Source: JBCBSS01 sp039819065
GTDB taxonomy: Bacteria; Bacteroidota; Bacteroidia; Cytophagales; Cyclobacteriaceae
Direction: 5' to 3'
Assembly (NCBI GenBank): GCA_039819065.1
Contig: JBCBSS010000011.1
Span: 21,866-85,865 of the forward strand
Length of the DNA: 64,000 bases
Below, piece after piece: positions 52,478 through 60,585 of this stretch; within the stretch, counting starts at the first letter, position 1; every line of letters starts with the position of its first letter. The notes under the pieces are model-generated. The model was not told the origin of the DNA. It saw only the letters and a list, made by a program, of their open reading frames with translations, and did not search any database. The position numbers and the translations under genes are program-made.

Positions 52478-54049
52478 ATGCATAAACCGAAATTACGCTT
52501 ACAGTTTATAGTGACACTAGTGGCTATGTCCATGATGTCAGCTATGTGTTCAGGCCCGAATGGTCGCGCACCTTTATCGCCTTCTGAAATGGATTATATG
52601 ACTGCTGAAGAACCTTCCGGTCAGCTTAATACCGAAGAGTACGATCGCGTCTACGAAAATCCCTTTAAGAGCCCTTTGGATGACCCGCTTTCAACATTTT
52701 CGATTGATGTAGACAATGCTTCATACAGTAATGTCCGTAGGTTCCTGATGGAGATGGGTCAACTACCACCAAAAGATGCTGTCCGAATAGAAGAGATGAT
52801 CAATTATTTCAACTATGACTATCCTACACCAAAGGATCAGCATCCTTTCGCCATACAGACAGAAGTGATGAGTTGCCCTTGGAATGAAGAGAACAAGCTT
52901 GTCCATATTGCACTCAAAGGCCGCTCAATAGATCTCAAGGAACTGAAGGGTAGCAATTATACTTTTCTCATCGACGTCTCAGGCTCAATGGGGAGTCCCA
53001 AGAAGCTTGGCTTGGTAAAAACGTCTCTCAAGATGTTAGTAAAAAGCTTAAAGAAGGAAGACCGGTTGGCCATAGTCGTATATGCTGGCGCTGCTGGATT
53101 AGTGCTTGATTCTACTCCGGTAGAAAATGAGAAAGCCATTCTACAAGCGATAGACCAACTGGAAGCCGGTGGCTCAACCGCTGGTGGGGCGGGTATAGAA
53201 TTGGCCTATAAGGTTGCCAAGAAAAATTTCATTGATGGCGGTAATAATCGCATTATACTGGCAACAGACGGGGATTTTAATATTGGTACATCATCATCTG
53301 ACGATTTGGTAAGGCTTATTGAGGAAAAGCGTGATGATGGCATTTACCTTACGATCTGTGGCTACGGCATGGGCAATTACAAAGACAGTCGCATGGAGCA
53401 GCTTTCTAATGCTGGTAATGGTAATTACTTCTACATCGACAATATAAAGGAATCGAGAAAAGTATTCCTTAGCGATCTCACAGCCAATATGTTCACTATC
53501 GCTAAAGACGTGAAGATACAAATAGAGTTTAACCCCAAGCATGTCAAAGCCTACCGGCTTATAGGTTATGAAAACCGGGTCATGAATAAGGAGGACTTCA
53601 ATGATGATAAGAAGGATGCGGGCGAATTAGGTGCCGGACACACCGTGACGGCATTGTACGAAATCATACCCACCGGGTCGAAGTCAAATATTAAAAGCGT
53701 CGATGGTCTAAAATATCAGTCAAGCACATTGACCCAAAACGCTAGGTCAAACGAGTTGATGACAGCGAAATTGAGATACAAAGCACCTGATGCTAATGAG
53801 AGTATACTGATAGAAAGACTGGTTGAAAACAGGGTCAAGCCCTTTGAAAGCACATCCACAGATCAACAATTTGCCGTGGCGGTAACGGGCTTTGGTATGT
53901 TACTCAGGGATTCGGAGTACAAGGGAAACCTGACTTACAACGAGATTGTCGCTACTGCCAAAAAGAATATGGGTTCGGACAAGTTTGGCTATCGACAAGA
54001 GTTCATCAATATGGTTGAAACAGCCGAGCTTCTTCAAGAACAACAATAA
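52478..54049 (+). CDS. VWA-domain lipoprotein (YfbK-like)
   Basis: A 523-residue protein with a lipobox (MSAMC, Cys24). The VWA-associated N-terminal domain (70-135: STFSIDVDNASYSNVRRFL) is followed by a VWA domain with MIDAS D166-x-S168-x-S170 (DVSGSMG) and a C-terminal DUF3520-like region (about 345-515). Metal-dependent protein binding at the cell surface or periplasm is expected. Unlike many Bacteroidota versions it has no N-terminal carboxypeptidase regulatory domain. It heads an operon with two DUF4349 lipoproteins. Confidence 0.87.
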   Translation: MHKPKLRLQFIVTLVAMSMMSAMCSGPNGRAPLSPSEMDYMTAEEPSGQLNTEEYDRVYENPFKSPLDDPLSTFSIDVDNASYSNVRRFLMEMGQLPPKDAVRIEEMINYFNYDYPTPKDQHPFAIQTEVMSCPWNEENKLVHIALKGRSIDLKELKGSNYTFLIDVSGSMGSPKKLGLVKTSLKMLVKSLKKEDRLAIVVYAGAAGLVLDSTPVENEKAILQAIDQLEAGGSTAGGAGIELAYKVAKKNFIDGGNNRIILATDGDFNIGTSSSDDLVRLIEEKRDDGIYLTICGYGMGNYKDSRMEQLSNAGNGNYFYIDNIKESRKVFLSDLTANMFTIAKDVKIQIEFNPKHVKAYRLIGYENRVMNKEDFNDDKKDAGELGAGHTVTALYEIIPTGSKSNIKSVDGLKYQSSTLTQNARSNELMTAKLRYKAPDANESILIERLVENRVKPFESTSTDQQFAVAVTGFGMLLRDSEYKGNLTYNEIVATAKKNMGSDKFGYRQEFINMVETAELLQEQQ

Positions 54050-54133
54050 CCACTTCACAAACCAGGCAGTCGGGTTCCTCATGCCCGGCTTGCCTCTTTT
54101 CTCAATTCAATTACCACTTTCAAAACCTTGATT

Positions 54134-54799
54134 ATGAAAAAAAATGCCCTATTCAATATGTTATTGTGTATTTCGGTAGGTCTCCTGGCGATAAGCTGTG
54201 CCGCTCCCGGCCGACTCCATCAAACCTCAACTGGTTCACCTATAGGTAATGACAAAGAACAAAGCCTACAGGCAGTAGAAAGAAACATCATTTATGATGC
54301 AAAAATGACGATCACTGCAAAGGAACCCGATACGGCATGGCATGAGATTTCGAGATCTACCAAAAAGTATGAAGGCTATATGCTCTCCAGTGGAGTGAAC
54401 TTCATCACTATCAGAATCAAAAGCCAATACCTGGATCAAGCGATGGAAGAAATCGAGGGTATGGGAAAGCTCGTCAACAAAACGGTGCGAGCCTTAGATG
54501 TGACGGAGGAATTCCGCGATTATAAGATAAGACTGGAAAACGCTGATAAAACCAGGGCGACATACCTAAGATTCCTGGATAGATCAACTACGGTTGAAGA
54601 AGCTGTCAAAGTGCAGAAAGAGTTGGATCGGATCAACGAGCGCATTGACCTATTGAAAGGAAAGATCAACAGGCTCGAGCATCTAACCGCTTATTCTACC
54701 CTTGCCGTAACGTTGAGGGAAAAGAAAAACCCCGGTGTATTTGGCTATGTAGGCATTGGATTTTACAAGGCCACGAAATGGTTGTTTGTAAGGAATTAA
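54134..54799 (+). CDS. DUF4349 lipoprotein, copy 1
   Basis: About 221 residues from the ATG at 54134 (a TTG two codons upstream is not needed). Lipobox LAISC (Cys22). DUF4349 features include RNIIYDAKMTI, ENADKTRATYLRFLDRSTTVEEAVKVQ split over 135-160, and a coiled-coil stretch (ELDRINERIDLLKGKINRLE). The C-terminus is short, with a hydrophobic end. Function unknown; DUF4349 proteins are envelope-associated. Confidence 0.83.
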   Translation: MKKNALFNMLLCISVGLLAISCAAPGRLHQTSTGSPIGNDKEQSLQAVERNIIYDAKMTITAKEPDTAWHEISRSTKKYEGYMLSSGVNFITIRIKSQYLDQAMEEIEGMGKLVNKTVRALDVTEEFRDYKIRLENADKTRATYLRFLDRSTTVEEAVKVQKELDRINERIDLLKGKINRLEHLTAYSTLAVTLREKKNPGVFGYVGIGFYKATKWLFVRN

Positions 54800-54819
54800 C
54801 ATTTAAAAGCTCCAGAAAA

Positions 54820-55614
54820 ATGAAGACTATATTTTCCAGATATTCAATACTTGTTTTAGTGGTCTTGCTAGTTGCATGCAACGCAGAAAACCTCGCGGAG
54901 TATCAACAAGAAGAAATTGTAGATATTACAGAAACTGAGACTAACGCTCAAACCCCTGATCAGCCAAATCCTCGAAAAATGGTTAAATCAGGAGCCTTGA
55001 GCTTCGAGACTGATTCAATTAATCAAACAAGGAAAAAACTACAGGCATTAGTCAATGCTCATAAAGGTTATGTTGCAAAAGAACAACAGTCACAGTATCC
55101 GGGAGAATTGAGATGTTATGTCTCAATCAAGGTACCCAACCTTCAATTTGAGCCTTTGATAGAGGCCATTCAAAATGAGGCCAAGTTTTTTAATGATAGG
55201 CGCATCAATACCAATGATGTAACTGAAACTTTTATCGACACGAAAGCAAGGCTAGAAGCTCAGAAAGCGCTAGAGTCTCGTTTCGTTTCCCTATTGTCAA
55301 AAACGAATAACATCTCCGAAATTCTAAGAATCGAAAAGGAGATTGCGCAAAGACGATCAGCAATAGAATCTATCGAAGGTAAACTTAATGTATTATCGCA
55401 TAAGGTGACTTATTCAACGCTTGAAGTTAGTTTCTATCAGCGTTTAGCATTCAAGGTTGAAAAAGAAAATCGCTTTGCGAGAGCCTTGAAAAATGGATGG
55501 AATGGATTGGTTGGTTTTTTAGTAATTATGACCAACCTATGGCCGATGTTTGTATTGGGGGTAGTGGTCTATTTTATTATCAGGTCTAGGATAAAAACCA
55601 CTTTGGGTAAATAG
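54820..55614 (+). CDS. DUF4349 lipoprotein, copy 2, with C-terminal membrane segment
   Basis: About 264 residues from the ATG at 54820 (an overlapping upstream extension is rejected). Lipobox VLLVAC (Cys20). It shares with copy 1 the SGALSFETDS-to-coiled-coil order (ILRIEKEIAQRRSAIESIEGK) but has an added C-terminal membrane segment (about 232-255). It therefore may link outer-membrane-directed lipid anchor and inner membrane, though this is inference. Confidence 0.83.
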   Translation: MKTIFSRYSILVLVVLLVACNAENLAEYQQEEIVDITETETNAQTPDQPNPRKMVKSGALSFETDSINQTRKKLQALVNAHKGYVAKEQQSQYPGELRCYVSIKVPNLQFEPLIEAIQNEAKFFNDRRINTNDVTETFIDTKARLEAQKALESRFVSLLSKTNNISEILRIEKEIAQRRSAIESIEGKLNVLSHKVTYSTLEVSFYQRLAFKVEKENRFARALKNGWNGLVGFLVIMTNLWPMFVLGVVVYFIIRSRIKTTLGK

Positions 55615-55615
55615 G

Positions 55616-55719
55616 ATCTGCTGAAAAGCCTTGTACCGTTTGAAAAACCAGATAGTCAATACATGGTATCAAATGCTAAATCAGCATTATTTTGTATTCC
55701 CACACGTTTTTCAGCAGAT
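55616..55719. repeat. 104-bp element with 12-bp terminal inverted repeats
   Basis: Perfect inverted ends ATCTGCTGAAAA (55616-55627) and TTTTCAGCAGAT (55708-55719) enclose 80 nt without coding capacity. It looks like a MITE or a remnant with ends of an insertion sequence; no target duplication is obvious. It could also form a hairpin terminating the DUF4349 operon. Confidence 0.6.
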
Positions 55720-55721
55720 TC

Positions 55722-55757
55722 TAAATAAAAAAAGAGTGGCAAGTGCCCCTCTTTAAA
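55722..55757 (-). terminator. Rho-independent terminator of the 55790-56389 gene
   Basis: On the minus strand AAAGAGGGGCACTTGCC pairs partly with the following GGCAAGTGCC-like complement and ends in CTCTTTTTTT (complement of 55729-55736), a hairpin followed by a T run. Confidence 0.7.
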
Positions 55758-55789
55758 CCAATTATAACCTAAACCTATGATATGAATTC

Positions 55790-56389
55790 TTAGAAAGTGA
55801 AGACCTCTTCGGTCAAGCTTCTACCTTCAGTAGAAACTAATACAGTAACGTTGTCAGTTCTCAATTGCTCTAAGTTGTAAACCTGGAAGAAGTTATCGTC
55901 CATGTCTACAGTTTTTACGAATACAAGCTCGTTGTCTTTGTTGAAGATCGAAACAGTTACAGGTGCAACTTCCTCGCCGTAAACGATTAAGCTGAATTTT
56001 TTGAAGTTGTTTGATTTCACCAATTTAGCCTGAACGTTGCTTGCTTTCTTAACCGTATTAGCGTTGAAAACAACCTCTTCAGTCAATTCGAAATCAGCTC
56101 CAGTTACTTCAAAAGTGTAATTACCAGCAGCCAAGTTTTTAAAGTTGTAAGGCTTTACAAATTTGCCTTCAGACTTAAAAAAGTCAGTAAGAATGATTCT
56201 TCCATCTGCATCGTAGATTTTTACTTTTACATTTCCTGCACTTTCACCTTCATAAACAAGGTTGTAAACAGGGATAGCTGTATTGGCTACGATACCTACT
56301 TTAGCGTTGTCATCTTTTTTGTCTGCTGCAAAAAGTGAAGTGCTAATAACTGTTAAAAGCACTGCTAACATTCCAAAATTTCTTTTCAT
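55790..56389 (-). CDS. Exported protein with two Ig-like repeats
   Basis: About 199 residues from the ATG at 56387-56389, with a signal peptide (about 1-21, ending LFAA). Two related beta-sandwich halves (VYNLVYEGESAGNVKVKIYDADGR and FSLIVYGEEVAPVTVSIFNKDN), each followed by a Y-N-(F/L)-x-x-L motif (PYNFKNL, VYNLEQL), suggest an internal duplication (Ig/DUF3244-like). A well-formed promoter upstream and a terminator downstream suggest strong, monocistronic expression. Function unknown. Confidence 0.72.
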   Translation of the reverse strand: MKRNFGMLAVLLTVISTSLFAADKKDDNAKVGIVANTAIPVYNLVYEGESAGNVKVKIYDADGRIILTDFFKSEGKFVKPYNFKNLAAGNYTFEVTGADFELTEEVVFNANTVKKASNVQAKLVKSNNFKKFSLIVYGEEVAPVTVSIFNKDNELVFVKTVDMDDNFFQVYNLEQLRTDNVTVLVSTEGRSLTEEVFTF

Positions 56390-56427
56390 TTTTTTTCCTG
56401 AGATTTTCTTTGTTCTAAAATCGAATG

Positions 56428-56458
56428 CAAAGTAACGGCAGGTCTGAAAATCGGACAA
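56428..56458 (-). promoter_or_regulatory. Bacteroidota promoter of the 55790-56389 gene
   Basis: On the minus strand TTG (complement of 56456-56458), 20 nt, then TTACTTTG (complement of 56428-56435; TAnnTTTG consensus, seven of eight). The ATG follows 38 nt further on. Confidence 0.7.
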
Positions 56459-56494
56459 TAGACATGTATTGTAACCCTTGAAGTTATAATACAT

Positions 56495-56901
56495 TGTAAC
56501 AAAAAAATTTCAAGCTATATACTTTTTTCAATAGAATGACTCTATCGTTAAAAAATTCATAACGATACTGGCTTTTGGGTAAATTTTTCTCAACCGTGTT
56601 TAGGTTACAAAATGTAACATCATTTTAAATTTGTCATTTTTTTGTTTTGTATCTCACTGATTATCAGTCAATTATGATTTGATTTTTATTGAAAACTCAG
56701 AATTTCATATTGTATTGTGTAATGGAATATTGCAATTATTCATGAAAGACAAATGAATGCCAAATAATATTCTGTTTCAGAGGTTTTCATAGTCCTCAAA
56801 TAGGGTTTTGAGTAGAAAGTGATCGCACATTTGAAATTATCTTTGGAATTACGTCAGTAAATTGCTCTATAGAACGCAATACTTGGTCAATAGTCTTCTG
56901 A
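56495..56901. other. AT-rich intergenic region
   Basis: No coding frame supported in about 400 nt of strongly AT-rich sequence. A TATCTTTG element near 56839 matches the -7 consensus but lacks a TTG at the right spacing. Confidence 0.5.
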
Positions 56902-56932
56902 TTGGTTAATTGTTGATATGGATTTATCTTTA
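56902..56932 (+). promoter_or_regulatory. Candidate promoter of the DinB/PBP4/GH3/YtoQ operon
   Basis: TTG (56902-56904), 20 nt, then TATCTTTA (56925-56932), seven of eight to TAnnTTTG. Transcription would start near 56939, giving a short leader before the ATG at 56956. Confidence 0.6.
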
Positions 56933-56955
56933 AACCGTCACTAAAAAATGCCCTC

Positions 56956-57465
56956 ATGAGAAAATCTGATATCGCTGCATTGCCTGATTTTTACCAGAGA
57001 TATGTTGATCAAGTGCCAGACAACACGTTGATCAATGCACTAGAAGATAGTAGGAAAGCCTTCATTGAACTGATAAAGAGTATACCAGATGAACGTGGGA
57101 GCTACGCATATGAAGAGGGTAAGTGGAGTATTAATCAATTGGTATCTCATTTGAATGATTCGGAAAGGGTGTTTTGCTATCGGGCTTTGAGGTTCGCCCG
57201 CTTTGATCAAACGGAATTAGAAGGTTTTGAGCAAGACGACTATGCAAAAGTGAGTGGCGCGGATTCAAGAAAGCTATCGGACATCATTAAAGAGTTCGAG
57301 CATATTAGGTTTGCCTCCATCGATTTATTCAGTGGCTTCGATGACCAGCAATTAAACGCTACCGGAATTGCCAGCCAAACACCCATCTCGGTGGCCGGTA
57401 TTGGATATATCATTGCAGGACATGTAATTCACCATACCAAGGTTTTGAGGGAACGGTACCTATAA
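56956..57465 (+). CDS. DinB-family protein
   Basis: A 169-residue four-helix-bundle protein with DinB-family metal-site histidines (LVSHLNDSE near 65, HVIHHTK near 160). Known members are thiol- or metal-dependent transferases or stress proteins. First gene of a four-gene operon; 3 nt before the PBP4 gene. Confidence 0.86.
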   Translation: MRKSDIAALPDFYQRYVDQVPDNTLINALEDSRKAFIELIKSIPDERGSYAYEEGKWSINQLVSHLNDSERVFCYRALRFARFDQTELEGFEQDDYAKVSGADSRKLSDIIKEFEHIRFASIDLFSGFDDQQLNATGIASQTPISVAGIGYIIAGHVIHHTKVLRERYL

Positions 57466-57468
57466 TAG

Positions 57469-58797
57469 ATGTCCTTAGCTCACCTGTACTCACGATACTT
57501 GCGTTTAAAAGCGGCCAACGCCTTTGTCATTATCATGGTTTTGCTGACATCGTGCACGGCTAGCAAAGTCAAATTCGTCAAGAAGGAGCTAATTAGTTTG
57601 GAGCATACTTTTCACAACCATACTGGGTTTGTACTTTATGATCCGGTAGAATCAGAATATCTTATCAATTATAAAGCGGATAAATACTTCACTCCGGCGT
57701 CGAACACCAAGATACTTACATTATATACATGCCTTCACTTATTAGGGGATTCAATACCTGCTCTTAAATATGTTCAAAAAGGGGATTCATTAATATTTTG
57801 GGGAACGGGTGACCCTTCTTTTCTTCACCCCGATTTGTCGCACAGCCATGCTTATGACTTTCTAAAGCAAAGCCAACGGCACCTTTATTTTTCTTCCGCC
57901 AATTTCTTTGACGATCATTTTGGCCCAGGCTGGGCTTGGGACGATTATCCTTATACTTTCTCCAGTGAACGTTCTCCATTTCCTGTTTTTGGTAATTATT
58001 TTACCGTCAAGAAAGATGCTTCACAAAAGCTGAGCATTACAAATCCTGTTTTCAAAAAGTACTTTTGGCTCAACGATTCCTCAACTACTTCACCAGCTTT
58101 TGTCCGGTCATATGAATCCAATAGTATCGATTATTTCCCGCAGCATCAACCGGCGGATATCGCCATTAAAATTCCTTTTCGCTATTCTGATCAACTAGTT
58201 GCTGAGATTCTTTCGGATACATTAAATAAGAAAGTCTTATTGACAGATGAGCCGATGCAATCTGTTTTTAACACTGCCTATAGCCTTCCTGCTGACAGTG
58301 TTTATAAAAGGATGATGCAAGTCAGTGATAACATGATGGCCGAACAGTTATTGCTCGTTTGCTCAGCTATGGTTGGAGACTCACTTCGTGTTCAGAACGC
58401 TATCGACTATGCTTTGAATAACGTATTTAAGGATATTGACGATGAACTGATTTGGAAAGATGGGTCCGGCTTATCGAGATATAACCTTTTTACACCTCGA
58501 AGTATTGTTAATATTTGGGAGCAGCTTCTTACGCAGTATGGTCGAGAGAGGTTATTTAATATCCTGGCAGTAGGTGGTGAGAGTGGTACATTGAAAAACT
58601 ACTACAAGTCTGAAATCGCCTATATTTATGGGAAAACTGGTACGCTGAGCAATAATCACAGTCTCAGTGGGTTTCTGATTACAAAGTCAGGGCGGCTGCT
58701 CATATTCAGCCTTATGAATAATAATTATGCAGGCAGCTCAATACCAGTGAAGAAACGGATGGAACAAATCTTGTTGGAGGTACATGAAAAATTCTAA
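57469..58797 (+). CDS. dacB: D-alanyl-D-alanine carboxypeptidase/endopeptidase (PBP4 type)
   Basis: A 442-residue class C PBP with a lipobox (VLLTSC, Cys29), so a lipoprotein. Active-site motifs are visible: SxxK (SNTK, S78-K81), SxN (SDN within MQVSDNMMAEQ) and KTG (IYGKTGTLS, near 390). It trims or cuts peptidoglycan cross-links in the periplasm. The PBP4-specific inserted domains are present but short. Its end overlaps the GH3 gene by 14 nt. Confidence 0.87.
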   Translation: MSLAHLYSRYLRLKAANAFVIIMVLLTSCTASKVKFVKKELISLEHTFHNHTGFVLYDPVESEYLINYKADKYFTPASNTKILTLYTCLHLLGDSIPALKYVQKGDSLIFWGTGDPSFLHPDLSHSHAYDFLKQSQRHLYFSSANFFDDHFGPGWAWDDYPYTFSSERSPFPVFGNYFTVKKDASQKLSITNPVFKKYFWLNDSSTTSPAFVRSYESNSIDYFPQHQPADIAIKIPFRYSDQLVAEILSDTLNKKVLLTDEPMQSVFNTAYSLPADSVYKRMMQVSDNMMAEQLLLVCSAMVGDSLRVQNAIDYALNNVFKDIDDELIWKDGSGLSRYNLFTPRSIVNIWEQLLTQYGRERLFNILAVGGESGTLKNYYKSEIAYIYGKTGTLSNNHSLSGFLITKSGRLLIFSLMNNNYAGSSIPVKKRMEQILLEVHEKF

Positions 58798-59905
58798 TAT
58801 GAGGAGATGGCTTAGCAAATCGAGCACGGCAGTACTTGCATTCTTATTAATAGGTACTTTAGTCAGGGCTCAAGAAACTACCCCGGATAGTTTGGATATC
58901 AAAATTGGTCAGATGATCATCATCGGGGTAAAGGGCAATGCCGTCAGCGAATCCGATAAGGTGATGCAAGAAATTGCTGAAGGCAAAGTAGGTGGTATAA
59001 TTCTATATGAGAAAAATATCAACGCTAAAGAGTCATATATCAACTTCAAGAAACTCACCTGGGCTTTGCAGCAGAAAGCACCTATTCCTCTTTTCATGGC
59101 CATCGATCAAGAGGGTGGGTTTGTCAATAGGTTAAAAGAAAAGTATGACTTTCCAAAATCCGTCTCCGCTGCATATTTAGGCAATGTAGACAATTTGGAT
59201 AGCACCAGATTCTACAACGAAATAACAGCAGCTACTCTGGCGGGGCTTGGTGTCAATGTGAACTTTGCTCCAGTAGTCGATCTGGCTACTAATCCTGATA
59301 ACCCCATCATTGCCAAATATGAGCGTGCTTACTCTGACAATCCGGAGATTGTGGCGCGACATGCCAGAGAAGCTATTGCTGCTCACAATAAGATGGGGGT
59401 AGTTACAGTCCTTAAACACTTCCCAGGACACGGCAGCTCAAAAAGTGACACTCACTTGGGAATAGCCGATGTGACCAAGTATTGGCAGCAAATAGAATTA
59501 GATCCATACAAAGCGGCTATTGATTCTGGTTATATTGATGCCATCATGACTGCCCATATTGTCAATAAAAGTTTAGATACACTCGGACTTCCCGGTACTT
59601 TATCTAAATCGATCATGACAGGACTTCTGAGAGACAGTCTGAATTATGAAGGTGTTATATTTTCGGATGACATGCAGATGAGGGCTATTTCTGATCATTT
59701 CGGATTAGAAAAATCCATCCGGTTATCCATAGAAGCGGGTGTTGATGTGCTGATGTTTTCTAATAATATCCGAAACACTGAAAACCGAACGGTGGATACA
59801 GTGCATAGAATCATCAGAGAACTTATTGAGGAAGGGGTTATAGATGAATCAAGAATAGACCAGTCTTATCGTAGGATACTTAAATTGAAACACCAGATAA
59901 AATGA
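58784..59905 (+). CDS. Beta-N-acetylhexosaminidase (glycoside hydrolase family 3)
   Basis: A 373-residue exported enzyme (signal peptide about 10-30, ending RAQ; ATG 58799 is another possible start). GH3/NagZ features include AIDQEGGFVNRL, the KHFPGHGSS motif and the SDDMQM segment carrying the nucleophile Asp. It removes N-acetylglucosamine from muropeptides or chitin fragments. Together with the PBP4 gene it points to peptidoglycan turnover. Confidence 0.88.
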   Translation: MKNSNMRRWLSKSSTAVLAFLLIGTLVRAQETTPDSLDIKIGQMIIIGVKGNAVSESDKVMQEIAEGKVGGIILYEKNINAKESYINFKKLTWALQQKAPIPLFMAIDQEGGFVNRLKEKYDFPKSVSAAYLGNVDNLDSTRFYNEITAATLAGLGVNVNFAPVVDLATNPDNPIIAKYERAYSDNPEIVARHAREAIAAHNKMGVVTVLKHFPGHGSSKSDTHLGIADVTKYWQQIELDPYKAAIDSGYIDAIMTAHIVNKSLDTLGLPGTLSKSIMTGLLRDSLNYEGVIFSDDMQMRAISDHFGLEKSIRLSIEAGVDVLMFSNNIRNTENRTVDTVHRIIRELIEEGVIDESRIDQSYRRILKLKHQIK

Positions 59906-60351
59906 GCTTATTCGTATACTTATCCGGAGAAATCCATTCTAATTGGAGAGAAGAAATTATTTCTGGTGCTAGAAATGCCAGTTTGCCTATTCAGTTCACC
60001 ACCCCTGTGACTGACCACGAAGCCAGCGATAATGTGGGTTCTGAAATTTTGGGAGAAGAGAGCAGTGGATTCTGGAAGGATCATAAAGCGGCGAAGATCA
60101 ATGCCATCCGCATTAAAAACAACATTGAAGAAGCCGATTTGGTAATAGTAAAGTTCGGCGAGAAATACCGACAGTGGAATGCTGCCTTCGACGCAGGGCA
60201 AGCGGCCGCTCTGGGCAAATCCTATATTGTCATACATCCGGAGGAGTTCACCCATGCCTTGAAGGAAGTAGATGCTCAAGCCATGGCCGTAGCCAGAACC
60301 AGTGAGGAAGTAGTAAAAATCCTGGCATATCTCACCAAAGAATACTTTTAG
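59902..60351 (+). CDS. YtoQ-family protein
   Basis: A 149-residue protein matching YtoQ (FVYLSGEIHSNWREEII, then NIEEADLVIVKFGEKYRQWN, AFDAGQAAALGK). The fold is nucleoside-2-deoxyribosyltransferase-like; function unproven. It overlaps the GH3 gene by 4 nt and ends the operon. Confidence 0.86.
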   Translation: MSLFVYLSGEIHSNWREEIISGARNASLPIQFTTPVTDHEASDNVGSEILGEESSGFWKDHKAAKINAIRIKNNIEEADLVIVKFGEKYRQWNAAFDAGQAAALGKSYIVIHPEEFTHALKEVDAQAMAVARTSEEVVKILAYLTKEYF

Positions 60352-60407
60352 GGGCCAGGTAGTCACAGCCCCCAGATAGATTAATGTGAATATCGGATAA
60401 GAACCCC

Positions 60408-60536
60408 AAAAAACCTGTCTTTTCGAGTGTAACGAGAAATCCTTCTCACTCAAAATGCTGTATTTGGATACTTTCGATACCTCGAAAAAGAGAGATATCT
60501 CTCCCGACCAGTCGGGATCGATATGACAGGTTTTTT
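60408..60536. repeat. Composite palindromic intergenic repeat, copy 4
   Basis: Perfect 12-bp inverted ends AAAAAACCTGTC and GACAGGTTTTTT (60408-60419, 60525-60536). Inside are CGAGTGTAACGAGAAAT and ATCTCTCCCGACCAGTCGGG, the core shared with 7423-7452 and 26055-26080. It lies between convergent genes and could act as a terminator. Confidence 0.75.
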
Positions 60537-60585
60537 AAGTTTCAGGCACTGCCCTGCGCCTTTCTTAAGCGATATTCACGTTAGA

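Noticed and set aside
59920..60453. 177-codon open frame on the minus strand
   Set aside because: It covers the YtoQ gene in antisense; the YtoQ reading has a clear family match and overlaps the upstream GH3 gene as in an operon.
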